NCBI RefSeq assembly: GCF_004120195.1
Contig: NZ_SCHN01000005.1
Span: forward strand, 310,001 to 374,000
DNA: 64,000 nt
Direction: 5' to 3'
Source: Enterovibrio baiacu
GTDB taxonomy: Bacteria; Pseudomonadota; Gammaproteobacteria; Enterobacterales; Vibrionaceae
Part shown: one piece after another, positions 43,286-52,637 of the stretch
Numbering within the stretch: position 1 is the stretch's first letter
Layout: each line of letters opens with the position of its first letter
Made by a program: the position numbers and the translations under genes
The notes under the pieces: generated by a model
What the model saw: only the letters and a program-made list of their open reading frames with translations
Told to the model about the DNA's origin: nothing
The model's database searches: none

Positions 43286-44848
43286 TCAATCAATCTCCAT
43301 TTTTAAGCACTTGTGGGCCAAGGTTCGCTTAGGCAGACCCAAGCTTTCCGCCGCTTTCGTGCGGTCACCATCAAACACTGTCAGGCGCGAACGGATAACG
43401 TTCACTTCGAAATCCTGTACCGCGTGTTTGAGGTTATCGATGTTGGATAAATCCACGCCGATGTAGCTGTCCGTAACCACATCATCATTACTGGCAAGTA
43501 CATCTGTTATATTGAGTTCGGGCTGTTCATTTAAACGTTCACTCAAAGCGGCAGGCAGAATTTCTTCACCGCTGGCCGTGACTGCACACCCGTATTCAAT
43601 CAAGTTGCGCAGTTCCCTCACGTTGCCTTGGAAAGCGTGGCGATTGAGCAAATCCAATGCGGCATAGCGCAGACCTGCAATGTTGCCTCCGGAGCGAGCG
43701 TTATATTCCGCGATAAAGTGACGGCTTAATTCAGGAATGTCTTCGAGACGCTCAACCAAAGAAGGGACAAGAATCGGGAATTGGTTTAATCGGTAGTACA
43801 AATCGCGGCGAAACTCGCCCTGTTCCACGCGGCTTGGCAACGCAACATGGGTGGCTGCTACCAAACGAAAATCCACATTGATTTCTTGAGAACCACCCAC
43901 AGGACGGAATGAGCGCGTTTCCAGTACGCGCAGCAATTTAGCTTGCAATGACAACGGCATATCGCCGATTTCGTCAAGGAACAAGGTGCCGCCGTCGGCG
44001 TCTGATAACAGGCCACTTTTCGCACGATCTGCGCCAGAGAATGCACCTTTCACATGGCCGAACAATTCACTTTCCAGTAAGGTGTCTGGAATGGCTGCAC
44101 AGTTGATGGCCACAAAAGGTTTGGTGCGACGGTCAGACAATTCATGCACTGCACGCGCCACCAGCTCTTTGCCTGTGCCTGTGTCACCACAGACCAACAC
44201 ATTGAGTAAAGATTGCGCCGCCGTGACGACCTTGTCGCGCATCTTTTGCATGGGTGAACTTTCCCCAATCAAGACGCTTTTCAATTCGTACGCTTTCTCG
44301 CGCTTTTTCTCGTCACGGCGAATCGCCGCAATGGAGGAACTCAGCGCGGAAATTTGGCGATGTTCTTTACCTAACTCCGCCACCATTTGGCTTTGGTTGA
44401 TATAGATCTCGCAAAGTTGTTCCCACTGTTTGTCCGCCAACAACTGGCTAAGTACCGATGATGGGCCCGTCAGCATCAAGATGGCTTTCACCTTCTTAAC
44501 ACCCGGCGGCAATGGCATGATGAGCACATTCTCACCGCGCTTGCGTGCCGACATCAAGGCAACAAAATCATCGTTTTCTAACCAGTAATTGAGCTTGGAT
44601 GGATCAAGCAGCATGGGTGACGCAGACTGAAGCACATGTGCAAACGGATGGGTGAAATCATCGACTTTCCATTCAAACGTGTTTCCGTCTTGCGTCACAC
44701 TTAGCGAGCGTCCTTGCGCGCTTGGGAACATCACCCAAGCGCGTGACACACCCAGCGATGCCTCAATCTCGTTCACGAAGGTGCTCGTGAGATCAGATTG
44801 ATCGCGGGTCTTGGTCAAAGACACTGCTAATGAAAGCCAATCGCTCAT
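43286..44848 (-). CDS. vasH: Sigma-54-dependent T6SS activator VasH
   Basis: A 520-residue enhancer-binding protein. Residues 1-160 form a GAF-like sensor. The AAA+ core has Walker A GDTGTGKE (221-228), the sigma-54 contact loop GAFSGA (268-273) and Walker B 'TLFLDEIGD' (288-296). The C-terminal helix-turn-helix ('[21 protein letters not shown]', about 495-515) is Fis-like. The loop has Ser in place of the usual Thr of GAFTGA; the change is conservative but contacts sigma-54. In V. cholerae VasH drives hcp and vgrG units away from the main cluster; the absence of those genes here fits that scheme. Confidence 0.95.
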   Translation of the reverse strand: MSDWLSLAVSLTKTRDQSDLTSTFVNEIEASLGVSRAWVMFPSAQGRSLSVTQDGNTFEWKVDDFTHPFAHVLQSASPMLLDPSKLNYWLENDDFVALMSARKRGENVLIMPLPPGVKKVKAILMLTGPSSVLSQLLADKQWEQLCEIYINQSQMVAELGKEHRQISALSSSIAAIRRDEKKREKAYELKSVLIGESSPMQKMRDKVVTAAQSLLNVLVCGDTGTGKELVARAVHELSDRRTKPFVAINCAAIPDTLLESELFGHVKGAFSGADRAKSGLLSDADGGTLFLDEIGDMPLSLQAKLLRVLETRSFRPVGGSQEINVDFRLVAATHVALPSRVEQGEFRRDLYYRLNQFPILVPSLVERLEDIPELSRHFIAEYNARSGGNIAGLRYAALDLLNRHAFQGNVRELRNLIEYGCAVTASGEEILPAALSERLNEQPELNITDVLASNDDVVTDSYIGVDLSNIDNLKHAVQDFEVNVIRSRLTVFDGDRTKAAESLGLPKRTLAHKCLKMEID

Positions 44849-44851
44849 GGA

Positions 44852-47485
44852 TTACTCCACCTCGCTAACAAACTGCCCGTCTTTGGCAGTCAGATACACG
44901 CGAGTCACCGGCTCACGCGCCGCAAGTTTGTTGAGTAGCGCCAAAGAAACCGGTGGCAAAAGCTGCCCTTCGATGATGGCTTCCAACATACGCGCACCGT
45001 TTTCCGAGCGCGTAGCACGACGAGAAATCTCACCAATCAAGGCATCATCGATCTCTGTTTCGGCTTTGTAGCGTTGCTCAAACACATTCACGAGACGCTT
45101 CAACTTGCCTGCAATGATGGCTTTGAGCGTGTCGCCATTCAGTGGCAAATACGGCACAATTTCCATACGCGCTAGCAGTGCAGGTTTGAAGAAGGCGGCC
45201 AATTCTGGATACAGCTTTTCTTCAAGCAACTCGGGCTGCTCTGCGTAATCAACAATGGTTTGGTAACCCAAGTTAGACGTGAGGAAGAACACCACGTTTT
45301 GGCAATCAATCACACGGCCTTCACCGTCTGCCAATTCGCCTTTATCAAATGCTTGGTAGAAGAGGTTCAGCACTTCTGGGTGAGCTTTTTCCACTTCATC
45401 CAACAGCACAATCGAGTAAGGCATTTTACGGATTGATTCAGTCAAAATGCCGCCTTCGCCATAACCGACATAGCCCGGCGGTGAACCAATTAATCGAGAA
45501 ACCGTATGTTTCTCTTGGTATTCCGACATGTTGATTGTGGTCAGGAATTGCTTGCCGCCATAAAGCATCTCTGCCAACTGCACCACGGTTTCGGTTTTAC
45601 CGACGCCGCTTGGGCCAGCAAGCAAGAATGCCCCTTTCGGACGGCCTGGGCGACGCAAGTCTGCACGCGCCGTCAGCAAGTGTCGGTGGATGCATTCAAT
45701 CGCTACGTCTTGGCCTTTGATTTGCGCGCCGAGCAAATCAGGAAGGTGCGTAATACGGCTCAGTTCGTCAGTGTTCATCTGATCAACAGGCACACCTGTC
45801 CAATCGCCGATCACTTCGGCAATCTGCTGTGCATCGACATGCGGGTGAACCAAGCGTTCATCATGTGGAATGGCGGCAAGTTCTGCATACAACGCTTTCA
45901 GCTCAGTACGCAGTTCTGCTTTTTCATCTTCAGTCAGCGGTTCGACCGCCTCTTCGCCGTCTTCAGCCGTTTGAGGCTTCGCCAATACTTGCTGACGTTT
46001 TTCAATGATGTCGGCAATCAGTGTTTGCTGTGTGCTCCAGGCTTCGCGCAATGCGGCTTGTTCTTCCAAATCAACGTTTTCATCGGCTTCTAACTTGGCC
46101 AACAATTCGTCGTCGATGTCATGACCCAATTGCACTTCGCGATTTAGCATGTCGATTTGGCGCTGACGCTGAATGGTTTTGGTTTCAAGCTCAGCCAAGC
46201 GACGCGGCGGCGCACTCAAATTGATGGCGATACGCGCACAGGCGGTATCTAACACATCAATCGCTTTATCAGGGAGTTGGCGACCCGACACATAACGCTC
46301 AGACAATTCAGCCGCAGCCACCAGCGCATCGTCACTGATCAACACTTTGTGGGCATTTTCATACACCCCGTGCAGGCCACGCATGATGTCCACCGCTTGA
46401 TCAACCGTTGGTTCGTCCAGTTTCACCAATTGGAAACGGCGGCTCAGCGCAGGATCTTTCTCGAAGTACTTTTTGTATTCTTTCCATGTGGTTGCAGCAA
46501 CAGTGCGCAACTCACCACGGGCAAGTGCAGGTTTTAGCAAGTTCGCGGCATCACCGCCCCCTTCCTGCGCACCCGCACCGATCATGGTGTGTGCTTCATC
46601 AATGAACAGGATGATAGGAATCGGTGAGGTCTTCACTTCATCAATAATGGCTTTTAGGCGCTTTTCAAACTCGCCTTTCACTGATGCACCAGCCTGCAAC
46701 AAACCCAGATCCAACGACATCACATCGATGCCTTTTAATGAATCCGGCACATTGCCATCGACAATACGTTGCGCCAAGCCTTCCACCATGGCGCTTTTCC
46801 CCACGCCCGCATCACCGACAACAATTGGGTTGTTCTTGCGACGACGGCATAGGATGTCGATCATCAAATTGATTTCATCATCACGGCAAAGAACCGGGTC
46901 TAACTCGCCGTTTTTCGCCATAAGAGAATAGTTGGTACAAAAGCGACCTAGCGCGGTGTCTGCTTCATTCGGTACAGCTGCAGCATTGCCTTTTGAGGAC
47001 GAAACCACCGCGGTTTCTGATGATTCTTCCGTTAGGCGCGCGAAATGCTTTTTCATGGTTTCGCGGTTTACTGAATCAAGCTGACGGATCAGGTTCATCG
47101 GCAAATAACGATCAGGGCGCATCAATGCGGCAAGGAAAATCACGCCTGAGCGGATCTCACTATGACCAAGATCGGTCGACCCTAATAGCCATGCATCTTG
47201 AAGCAGCTCGACCAAAAGTGGAGAAAACGACGGCGTGGTTTCTAGCTGTGTTTCGCGGCTAAGTGCATCGCCCGTCATTTGACGAATTTGCGTATGGTCA
47301 AGCCCTGCGCTTTTTAGCAGCACACGAATGTCTGAGAGCGGATTTTCGAGCAAAGAAAAGAGCAAGTGCTCGAACGTCACCTCTGGGTTTTGGCGACTGA
47401 TGCTCAACGCACCCGCCTGCTCCAAAGCCAGTTTGGTTTGTGGGTTTAGCTTGCCAATTAGCGTGTGAAGTTCAATGCGGATCAC
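44852..47485 (-). CDS. tssH: T6SS sheath-recycling ATPase TssH (ClpV)
   Basis: An 877-residue ClpB/Hsp100-class unfoldase. An N-terminal Clp domain (1-150) is followed by AAA1 with Walker A GDAGVGKS (224-231) and 'IILFIDEAHTMIGAG', a short middle coiled-coil domain (about 400-520), and AAA2 with Walker A GPSGVGKT (about residue 620), 'SIVLLDEVEKAHPEVLN' and 'GYVGYGEGG'. ClpV extracts VipB from contracted sheaths. It starts with GTG at 47485 and lies 11 nt after tssL. Length is normal. Confidence 0.96.
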   Translation of the reverse strand: MIRIELHTLIGKLNPQTKLALEQAGALSISRQNPEVTFEHLLFSLLENPLSDIRVLLKSAGLDHTQIRQMTGDALSRETQLETTPSFSPLLVELLQDAWLLGSTDLGHSEIRSGVIFLAALMRPDRYLPMNLIRQLDSVNRETMKKHFARLTEESSETAVVSSSKGNAAAVPNEADTALGRFCTNYSLMAKNGELDPVLCRDDEINLMIDILCRRRKNNPIVVGDAGVGKSAMVEGLAQRIVDGNVPDSLKGIDVMSLDLGLLQAGASVKGEFEKRLKAIIDEVKTSPIPIILFIDEAHTMIGAGAQEGGGDAANLLKPALARGELRTVAATTWKEYKKYFEKDPALSRRFQLVKLDEPTVDQAVDIMRGLHGVYENAHKVLISDDALVAAAELSERYVSGRQLPDKAIDVLDTACARIAINLSAPPRRLAELETKTIQRQRQIDMLNREVQLGHDIDDELLAKLEADENVDLEEQAALREAWSTQQTLIADIIEKRQQVLAKPQTAEDGEEAVEPLTEDEKAELRTELKALYAELAAIPHDERLVHPHVDAQQIAEVIGDWTGVPVDQMNTDELSRITHLPDLLGAQIKGQDVAIECIHRHLLTARADLRRPGRPKGAFLLAGPSGVGKTETVVQLAEMLYGGKQFLTTINMSEYQEKHTVSRLIGSPPGYVGYGEGGILTESIRKMPYSIVLLDEVEKAHPEVLNLFYQAFDKGELADGEGRVIDCQNVVFFLTSNLGYQTIVDYAEQPELLEEKLYPELAAFFKPALLARMEIVPYLPLNGDTLKAIIAGKLKRLVNVFEQRYKAETEIDDALIGEISRRATRSENGARMLEAIIEGQLLPPVSLALLNKLAAREPVTRVYLTAKDGQFVSEVE

Positions 47486-47496
47486 TGGTTCACCTG

Positions 47497-48288
47497 TTAT
47501 TGAAGAATTTGATTAAGTTGCTCTAGCACGCTCGAAGACTTGTTGTTGAGCGCAATGGAATAAGCAATGAAGATGACGACAAGGCCGGTTACGAAACCCG
47601 CAAAAATCGTCCAGACAGGCATTTGCTTCGACAGTCGATATTTCGTCGACACCACATTGTCGGCAGCACTGGTTAGCGCGAGCGGCTCTTGGTCATCAAG
47701 CTGGCGCAAAATTTGGTGCAGCTTGATGATCACTTTCTCGTATTCTTCGCGCCCTTTTTCCATCACCTTGTAGCGGCCTTCAAAGCCCAGCGTAAGGCAA
47801 AGGAAAATGAACTCGAGAAGAGACTTGTAGCGCTCTGGCTCGTTTTCTAATCGAGACAAAATGGTGAAGACTTTTTCGCCGCCCCACGTCTCGTTGTGAA
47901 AGCGGGTCAACAGTGAGTGTTCGGCCCACACACTGTCTGCGCCCCACGGGGTGCTCATGATGGCTTCATCAACAAATGAGCAAAGCACATAGCGATACGC
48001 CAAAATCACAGCATGGTCGTAACCTTGTTCGCTCAATTCCACTTCGATGGCTTTCACTTCTTCCACCGCTTGCTTGTAGATCACATCCACGTTGTGGCAT
48101 TCGGTGAGCTTACGCACGCGCAACGCCATGCCTAGCAAGGGCGTGGCAGCATCAATCAGTGGATTGATATTGTCCCCACGAAGTTTGAACCAGTAGTCCT
48201 GATCCGCATCGATGTTGGCCGCTTCATCAAACAACAAATCATCATAGTGACGTTCGCGATTCGGTGTATCTATGTACATTTCCGCCAT
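47497..48288 (-). CDS. tssL: T6SS inner-membrane protein TssL (DotU/VasF)
   Basis: A 263-residue protein. The cytoplasmic domain shows 'CSFVDEAIMSTPWGADSVWAEHSLLTRFHNETWGGEKVF' (in parts: DEA.M.TPWG, W....LL..FHNE.WGGE.VF), the diagnostic DotU motif, and 'LEFIFLCLTLGFEGRYKVMEKG'. One C-terminal transmembrane helix lies about 226-250. No peptidoglycan-binding domain is attached, as in V. cholerae. It binds TssM and TssK. GGAGTTAG precedes the ATG. Confidence 0.95.
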   Translation of the reverse strand: MAEMYIDTPNRERHYDDLLFDEAANIDADQDYWFKLRGDNINPLIDAATPLLGMALRVRKLTECHNVDVIYKQAVEEVKAIEVELSEQGYDHAVILAYRYVLCSFVDEAIMSTPWGADSVWAEHSLLTRFHNETWGGEKVFTILSRLENEPERYKSLLEFIFLCLTLGFEGRYKVMEKGREEYEKVIIKLHQILRQLDDQEPLALTSAADNVVSTKYRLSKQMPVWTIFAGFVTGLVVIFIAYSIALNNKSSSVLEQLNQILQ

Positions 48289-48290
48289 GA

Positions 48291-49625
48291 CTAACTCCTT
48301 ATTGCCCAGAACTGCAGGTCAATATCTGGGAAGTGCCCTGCCACATGGAACGCAAATCCGCTTGCGTTGGCGAGCATTGACCACGCTTGGCTGGTTTTAT
48401 CCAGTTGGTAATAGGTGTAACCCGCGTGGTATGGCAATTGACGTGGTGCTACTGGCAGTGGCGAAATAGGAATGCCCGGCAATTGCAGTGAAATGAGTTC
48501 GCGGATTTTCTCCACAGACGCCACTTTGGTTTGCTGCACGAAGAGCTTGCGCAATTCGTCCATCGGCATACGTGCGCGAACGGCGATGATGAAGTCTGCA
48601 TCGCGCACCAACGAAGGATCTTGAAGCGGTGCAACCATGAGGCCGTATTTACGTTGATGCAGCTGAATGGACACAGCGCGTGGTTCAAGCACGATGCTCA
48701 ACGACTGGCGCAGGCGTGTCATCACAGGGCGGAACGATTCCACCGGTGCATCGTGTTGGTAACTGCCAAACTCCGGCGCCATACGGCTTTCGTCCGTAAA
48801 GGTTGCCAGTTCGCCACACATGGATGACAACGCTTCGTACAAACGCTCTGGGTGTAAGCTGCGCAGTCGAGAGAGGTGTTGAAGTTGTGGCTGCATGCGG
48901 TTAAGCGATTGCAACAGCATGAAATCAGACACATCTGCCACGCCACCTTGGCTCGGCGCGCCAATACGTTGAGAAATGTTTTTGGCTCGTTCACGCATCA
49001 AACCCGCCATTTCGCCAATAAAGCGGTGCAACACAGACACGGCACTCACATTGAGGTGGCAAGGCAGGAAGGTGTCATCCAGCAACACGCTGCCATCAGG
49101 GCGTTTTTCTAAAATACGCGCAATGGCAATCGAGGCATACGCACTGCGATCTTCTTTCTCAAGCATCAAGCGCAAGCAAACTGGGCTGACGTCTATCGGC
49201 GCCATGTCACCTTGGTAGGTGTGAATGTCTCGAATTTCCTGACTGTACGATTGGTAGCGCCCAGATCCAGCGGCTTCTGGCCACGTCACTTCGGTGATCG
49301 AATCACTGCGAAGCGGAATGGCGAGGAACACGATCTGGTTCGCCAGCGAACTGTCAGCAACTTCCAATGCTTCTGGCTGCATGTCTTCTTGAGGAATGCG
49401 GAAAACGGTGCCGTCAGGCATCACGCCTGATGCACTATCAAGTGCTATGCGTCCGAAGCTTAGGTATTCCGCGTTAAGCGTCATTTCAGTGATGCCGTAC
49501 AAATAGCGGCTAACCGCTGACATGCGTTCATCTAACTGATATTCCATGTTGCGTTGTTGCTGCTGAAAATGCTGTGGCTTAACGAACAGCCCTTCGTTCC
49601 AAACAACCCGGTTTCTCGATGACAT
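48291..49625 (-). CDS. tssK: T6SS baseplate-membrane connector TssK (VasE)
   Basis: A 444-residue protein. The opening 'NRVVWNEGLFVKPQHFQQQQR' type signature (W-x-E-G-x-F-x-x-P-Q-H-F-Q-Q) is diagnostic. A central block, 'PSQGGVADVSDFMLLQSLNR', and 'HPERLYEALSSMCGELATF' follow, then a C-terminal beta-domain with 'YYQLDKTSQAWSMLANASGFAFHVAGHFP'. TssK trimers bind the wedge (TssFGE) and TssL. The ATG follows GGAATAAAGG, which overlaps the tssJ stop region. Confidence 0.96.
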   Translation of the reverse strand: MSSRNRVVWNEGLFVKPQHFQQQQRNMEYQLDERMSAVSRYLYGITEMTLNAEYLSFGRIALDSASGVMPDGTVFRIPQEDMQPEALEVADSSLANQIVFLAIPLRSDSITEVTWPEAAGSGRYQSYSQEIRDIHTYQGDMAPIDVSPVCLRLMLEKEDRSAYASIAIARILEKRPDGSVLLDDTFLPCHLNVSAVSVLHRFIGEMAGLMRERAKNISQRIGAPSQGGVADVSDFMLLQSLNRMQPQLQHLSRLRSLHPERLYEALSSMCGELATFTDESRMAPEFGSYQHDAPVESFRPVMTRLRQSLSIVLEPRAVSIQLHQRKYGLMVAPLQDPSLVRDADFIIAVRARMPMDELRKLFVQQTKVASVEKIRELISLQLPGIPISPLPVAPRQLPYHAGYTYYQLDKTSQAWSMLANASGFAFHVAGHFPDIDLQFWAIRS

Positions 49626-49628
49626 CCT

Positions 49629-50108
49629 TTATTCCACTTTGTCGAGTAGTACTTCGTTCTTGTCGAGGTGCATCAGCAAGTGATACTGCCTGCCCACAGG
49701 AATGATCTTGATGACCTTTTTCCAATCACTGTTATCAGGGTCAGAAAAGCGCGCCATGATGGCGATGTAGCGGGTGTCATCTTCAATTTCAAACGGATCA
49801 ATGAACTTGAATTGCCCCGGCACCAACACGTAATCGCGGTGGTCAATGTAATTACTTTTCAGTGCTTCTTCGGCATCTTCCGAAAGCTGTTCAAAATCAC
49901 CAGACAAGAACATCGAATCGTCTTCTAACTCGAACACCTGAACTTCTACAGGCGTGGCATCGCCACTGATATTCGGGTTAACACGTTCGGTTGCTACCAA
50001 GCTAAAGGTGACGGTTGTTGGCTGATCTTTAGGTTCATCAGAACCCCCAAACACCCCACAACCAGCCAGTTGCAGCACTAAAAAGCACGAGAGCAGGCGG
50101 ACTATCAC
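49629..50108 (-). CDS. tssJ: T6SS outer-membrane lipoprotein TssJ (VasD)
   Basis: A 159-residue lipoprotein. I place the start at GTG 50108, not further upstream, because GGAGG lies 6 nt before it and the product then begins with a clean signal, 'IVRLLSCFLVLQLAGC', with lipobox LAGC. The mature part holds 'TTVTFSLVATERVNPNISGDATPVEVQVFEL' and 'YIAIMARFSDP', typical of the TssJ beta-sandwich. It binds the periplasmic domain of TssM. The start codon is one base beyond the TAA of tagH. Confidence 0.93.
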   Translation of the reverse strand: MIVRLLSCFLVLQLAGCGVFGGSDEPKDQPTTVTFSLVATERVNPNISGDATPVEVQVFELEDDSMFLSGDFEQLSEDAEEALKSNYIDHRDYVLVPGQFKFIDPFEIEDDTRYIAIMARFSDPDNSDWKKVIKIIPVGRQYHLLMHLDKNEVLLDKVE

Positions 50109-50109
50109 G

Positions 50110-51573
50110 TTAGACCTCCAATTGCTTCTCGCGCAGCTTTCTGTCGTAGGCTTGATCGAAGATTTCCCAGAACAGTTTTTCAAAGCCTTTTTGACGATCA
50201 GACGTCAATTCGCCGTAGTAGCTTTTATACATGTTCCATGCCCATGCATCGGCTGACTCTGGCGTTGTTTCGCCAGGGCGGCGGTATGCACTAAAGCGGC
50301 GCATCAATACATCTGGCGAGAGTGCGCGAAGGATTTGCGTCAGCGCTTCTGTCGTCGCAATTTGAACCGCTTCATTGTGGTGACGAACATTGGTCAGGCT
50401 TTCACTGATGGCAGACGGTGCTGAAAGGTGAACGGCACTGCGTTGACGGTCATACATGGTTTCAACCGTGTCTTTGTAATCAAGACCAAGGCGCAGTGGG
50501 TTGTCTTCAATCGGTTGAAGGTTTTTGTTCATCATGCCGTAACGGCTTTCTTCAACTTGTGTGTGCAGTTCCAACAAACCACGAATAGCCGCTTGCAGCG
50601 ACGCACCCATTTCTTCAGAGAGCGCCTGCATTTCCGCCATGTTGCCAGCATTGCCTGCTTGCGCGCCGAGGCCGCGCAGAATAGGGCCAACAACGAGGTG
50701 GTTTGCATCTTCAGGTAACACAGCACTGCTCGTGCCGTAATCGGCACCTGCACCGGCTGCATAGTCGCTGTTTGAGTACGCTGATTTTTCTTCGCCTTTC
50801 GTGTTGTCCGAGAAATTTCTCCCGACTTCTTCTTCCAGGCGTTCTAGGGTTTTGTCATCCATCGGGTATTCCTCATTTATTGATGTTTTTTTCAGCGTGA
50901 TGGCGGAGCTCATTTCATACTCGCTGTCCGCATGCACTGTTTTTTCGCTTCCATGCCATTCCGTGTCACGGGCCAGCAAGTAATCTTCTTTCTCTTGCGC
51001 GGGGGATGAAGGCGCAATTTCCTCATCAAGCGGTGAGGTTTCAATCGTTGCCGCTGTTAAGGCATCCAACGCAGCCAGAGGATCGTCAATCACGTCGTCT
51101 TCTGGCGGCTCTTTGTCTGAGGTCTTCTTCTCTGAACCAATGTCCAACGCATTCGGTTCGTTAAAGAAAACGTGCTCTAAACCATGTTGCCCGCTCACCA
51201 CTTCTTGACCCGCTTCCACAAGGTGTATGCGTATTTTGTAAGGGCCAATCAAGACAACGTCATTTTCGTTTAGCTTGACGGGCTTACCGCCACCAACAGG
51301 AATAGTTGCGCCATTCATGTAGCAAGCGCCGCGTACGTCGAGCAAACACTGCTCACCATCGATGGACAAAATTTCGGCATGATGGCTAAACACGCGCCCT
51401 TCACGGTCTCGCAGATACCAATCATCGGCTTCACTGGCACCAATCGAGCCGCCTTCTTGGGTGAAGGTGTGTTTTGCGGAAAGGCCTGCTTCAAGGAATT
51501 GGGTGTTCGTCACCACCAGCAAGACTTGCTGTTTTGACGATACTTCCGAAGCATCCGTAAGTTGTTGTGACAT
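50110..51573 (-). CDS. tagH: T6SS FHA-domain protein TagH (VasC)
   Basis: A 487-residue protein. Residues about 20-120 form an FHA phosphopeptide-binding domain: 'GGSIGASEADDWYLRD', 'FSHHAEI' and 'YMNGATIPV...LNENDVVLIGPYKIRIHL'. A long acidic, low-complexity linker (150-300) leads to the type VI FHA C-terminal domain ('RGLLELHTQVEESRYGMMNKNLQPIEDNPLRLG' region and 'FWEIFDQAYDRKL'). In other species TagH is the target of the PpkA/PppA kinase-phosphatase pair; neither gene is present here. It lies between tssG and tssJ as in V. cholerae. Confidence 0.93.
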   Translation of the reverse strand: MSQQLTDASEVSSKQQVLLVVTNTQFLEAGLSAKHTFTQEGGSIGASEADDWYLRDREGRVFSHHAEILSIDGEQCLLDVRGACYMNGATIPVGGGKPVKLNENDVVLIGPYKIRIHLVEAGQEVVSGQHGLEHVFFNEPNALDIGSEKKTSDKEPPEDDVIDDPLAALDALTAATIETSPLDEEIAPSSPAQEKEDYLLARDTEWHGSEKTVHADSEYEMSSAITLKKTSINEEYPMDDKTLERLEEEVGRNFSDNTKGEEKSAYSNSDYAAGAGADYGTSSAVLPEDANHLVVGPILRGLGAQAGNAGNMAEMQALSEEMGASLQAAIRGLLELHTQVEESRYGMMNKNLQPIEDNPLRLGLDYKDTVETMYDRQRSAVHLSAPSAISESLTNVRHHNEAVQIATTEALTQILRALSPDVLMRRFSAYRRPGETTPESADAWAWNMYKSYYGELTSDRQKGFEKLFWEIFDQAYDRKLREKQLEV

Positions 51574-51581
51574 ACTTCCCT

Positions 51582-52637
51582 CTACTGCCTTAGCTGAATC
51601 CGCACGAAACGGGACTTTTTCACCTCTCCGGTGAACGATGACCAGCCTAGAGAGGCTGGCTTGGTGGCGCTCAACTGCATCGGTGGCGCTTCGTCTTGTT
51701 TAAGACCTAACTCCAAATCAAACGCCATTTGTTCGCGCAGTACGAACTCCACGAGGGTCAACAACGGCAAATATTCTTTGCCTGATGGCAAGAAATCTTT
51801 GAATCTCTCTTGCGTTAACCCATTAATACAAATCACAAATTTCCCGCTGCGATCGCCCACTTTGTCGCCAATCACTGAGTCCATGCCAATCGACGCATTA
51901 GCACGCCCCAAGCACATTTTCTGCTCTTCGGGAATATCGACATGTCGCAATTCCCACTGGCGAATCGTCACGTCTTCTAAATCAAAACAGTGCGCAACAA
52001 TGCCTGACACTACCTGTGGTGAACGGCTTCTTCCTGCCAACATGCCGGCGTACGACAGCATCTTGCACCAGTTGATTGGCGTGTCGCCGCGCAGGTTTTC
52101 ATCGGCCAATCCCACCAGCGCAAACAATTGTGCTGAAAACGCATCGGACGCATCTTCACGAAAACGAATGTAATAACGATACTTTCGCCAAATCTGGTAA
52201 ATCAGCGAAATCAGTCGGTGGTTGAAGAAATCGAGAAACGGCTTACGCAGCCCGGTTTCCGCATCCTCAGTCAAAATGTCTTCTAAGAAGAAGCCCGGTA
52301 ACGGCGATTGCGCGCCGCTCATGCCAAAAAAGGTGGTCTCTAATCGGAGCTTATCGCGCCCCACATCATCCAACGCAGTGACATCGCTTGACGCAAAGCC
52401 AAGGCTTGGGTTCGATGCGAACAACAATTTGCTCGACGCATCTGACGACGCCCCTTCTGGGTCTTCGTCTTTGATTTGATGGAGCAACTCCACCAACTGA
52501 TAAAAGTTGTAAGCCCGCACATCTTGAGGCAACGCGGGTGTTACGCTGTCGCCTCCATTGTCGTCCGGTTTCATCGGCACATTGGGAGGCGCAGTTCCCT
52601 CTAGATCAGAGGTTGCTGACCGTTCTGAATACCCCAT
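51582..52637 (-). CDS. tssG: T6SS baseplate wedge protein TssG (VasB)
   Basis: A 351-residue protein. Typical TssG features are 'YNFYQLVELLH' near residue 44, 'RLETTFFGMSGAQSPLPGFFLEDIL' (the G-x-x-G-x-x-S-P-L-P element), 'FLDFFNHRLISLIYQIWRKYRY' and 'LTLVEFVLREQMAFDLELGL'. It forms the wedge with TssF and TssE. Its start lies inside tssF, an overlap of 37 nt, with AGGAAAGG before the ATG. The N-terminal 35 residues are extra, polar and Pro/Asp-rich. Confidence 0.94.
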   Translation of the reverse strand: MGYSERSATSDLEGTAPPNVPMKPDDNGGDSVTPALPQDVRAYNFYQLVELLHQIKDEDPEGASSDASSKLLFASNPSLGFASSDVTALDDVGRDKLRLETTFFGMSGAQSPLPGFFLEDILTEDAETGLRKPFLDFFNHRLISLIYQIWRKYRYYIRFREDASDAFSAQLFALVGLADENLRGDTPINWCKMLSYAGMLAGRSRSPQVVSGIVAHCFDLEDVTIRQWELRHVDIPEEQKMCLGRANASIGMDSVIGDKVGDRSGKFVICINGLTQERFKDFLPSGKEYLPLLTLVEFVLREQMAFDLELGLKQDEAPPMQLSATKPASLGWSSFTGEVKKSRFVRIQLRQ

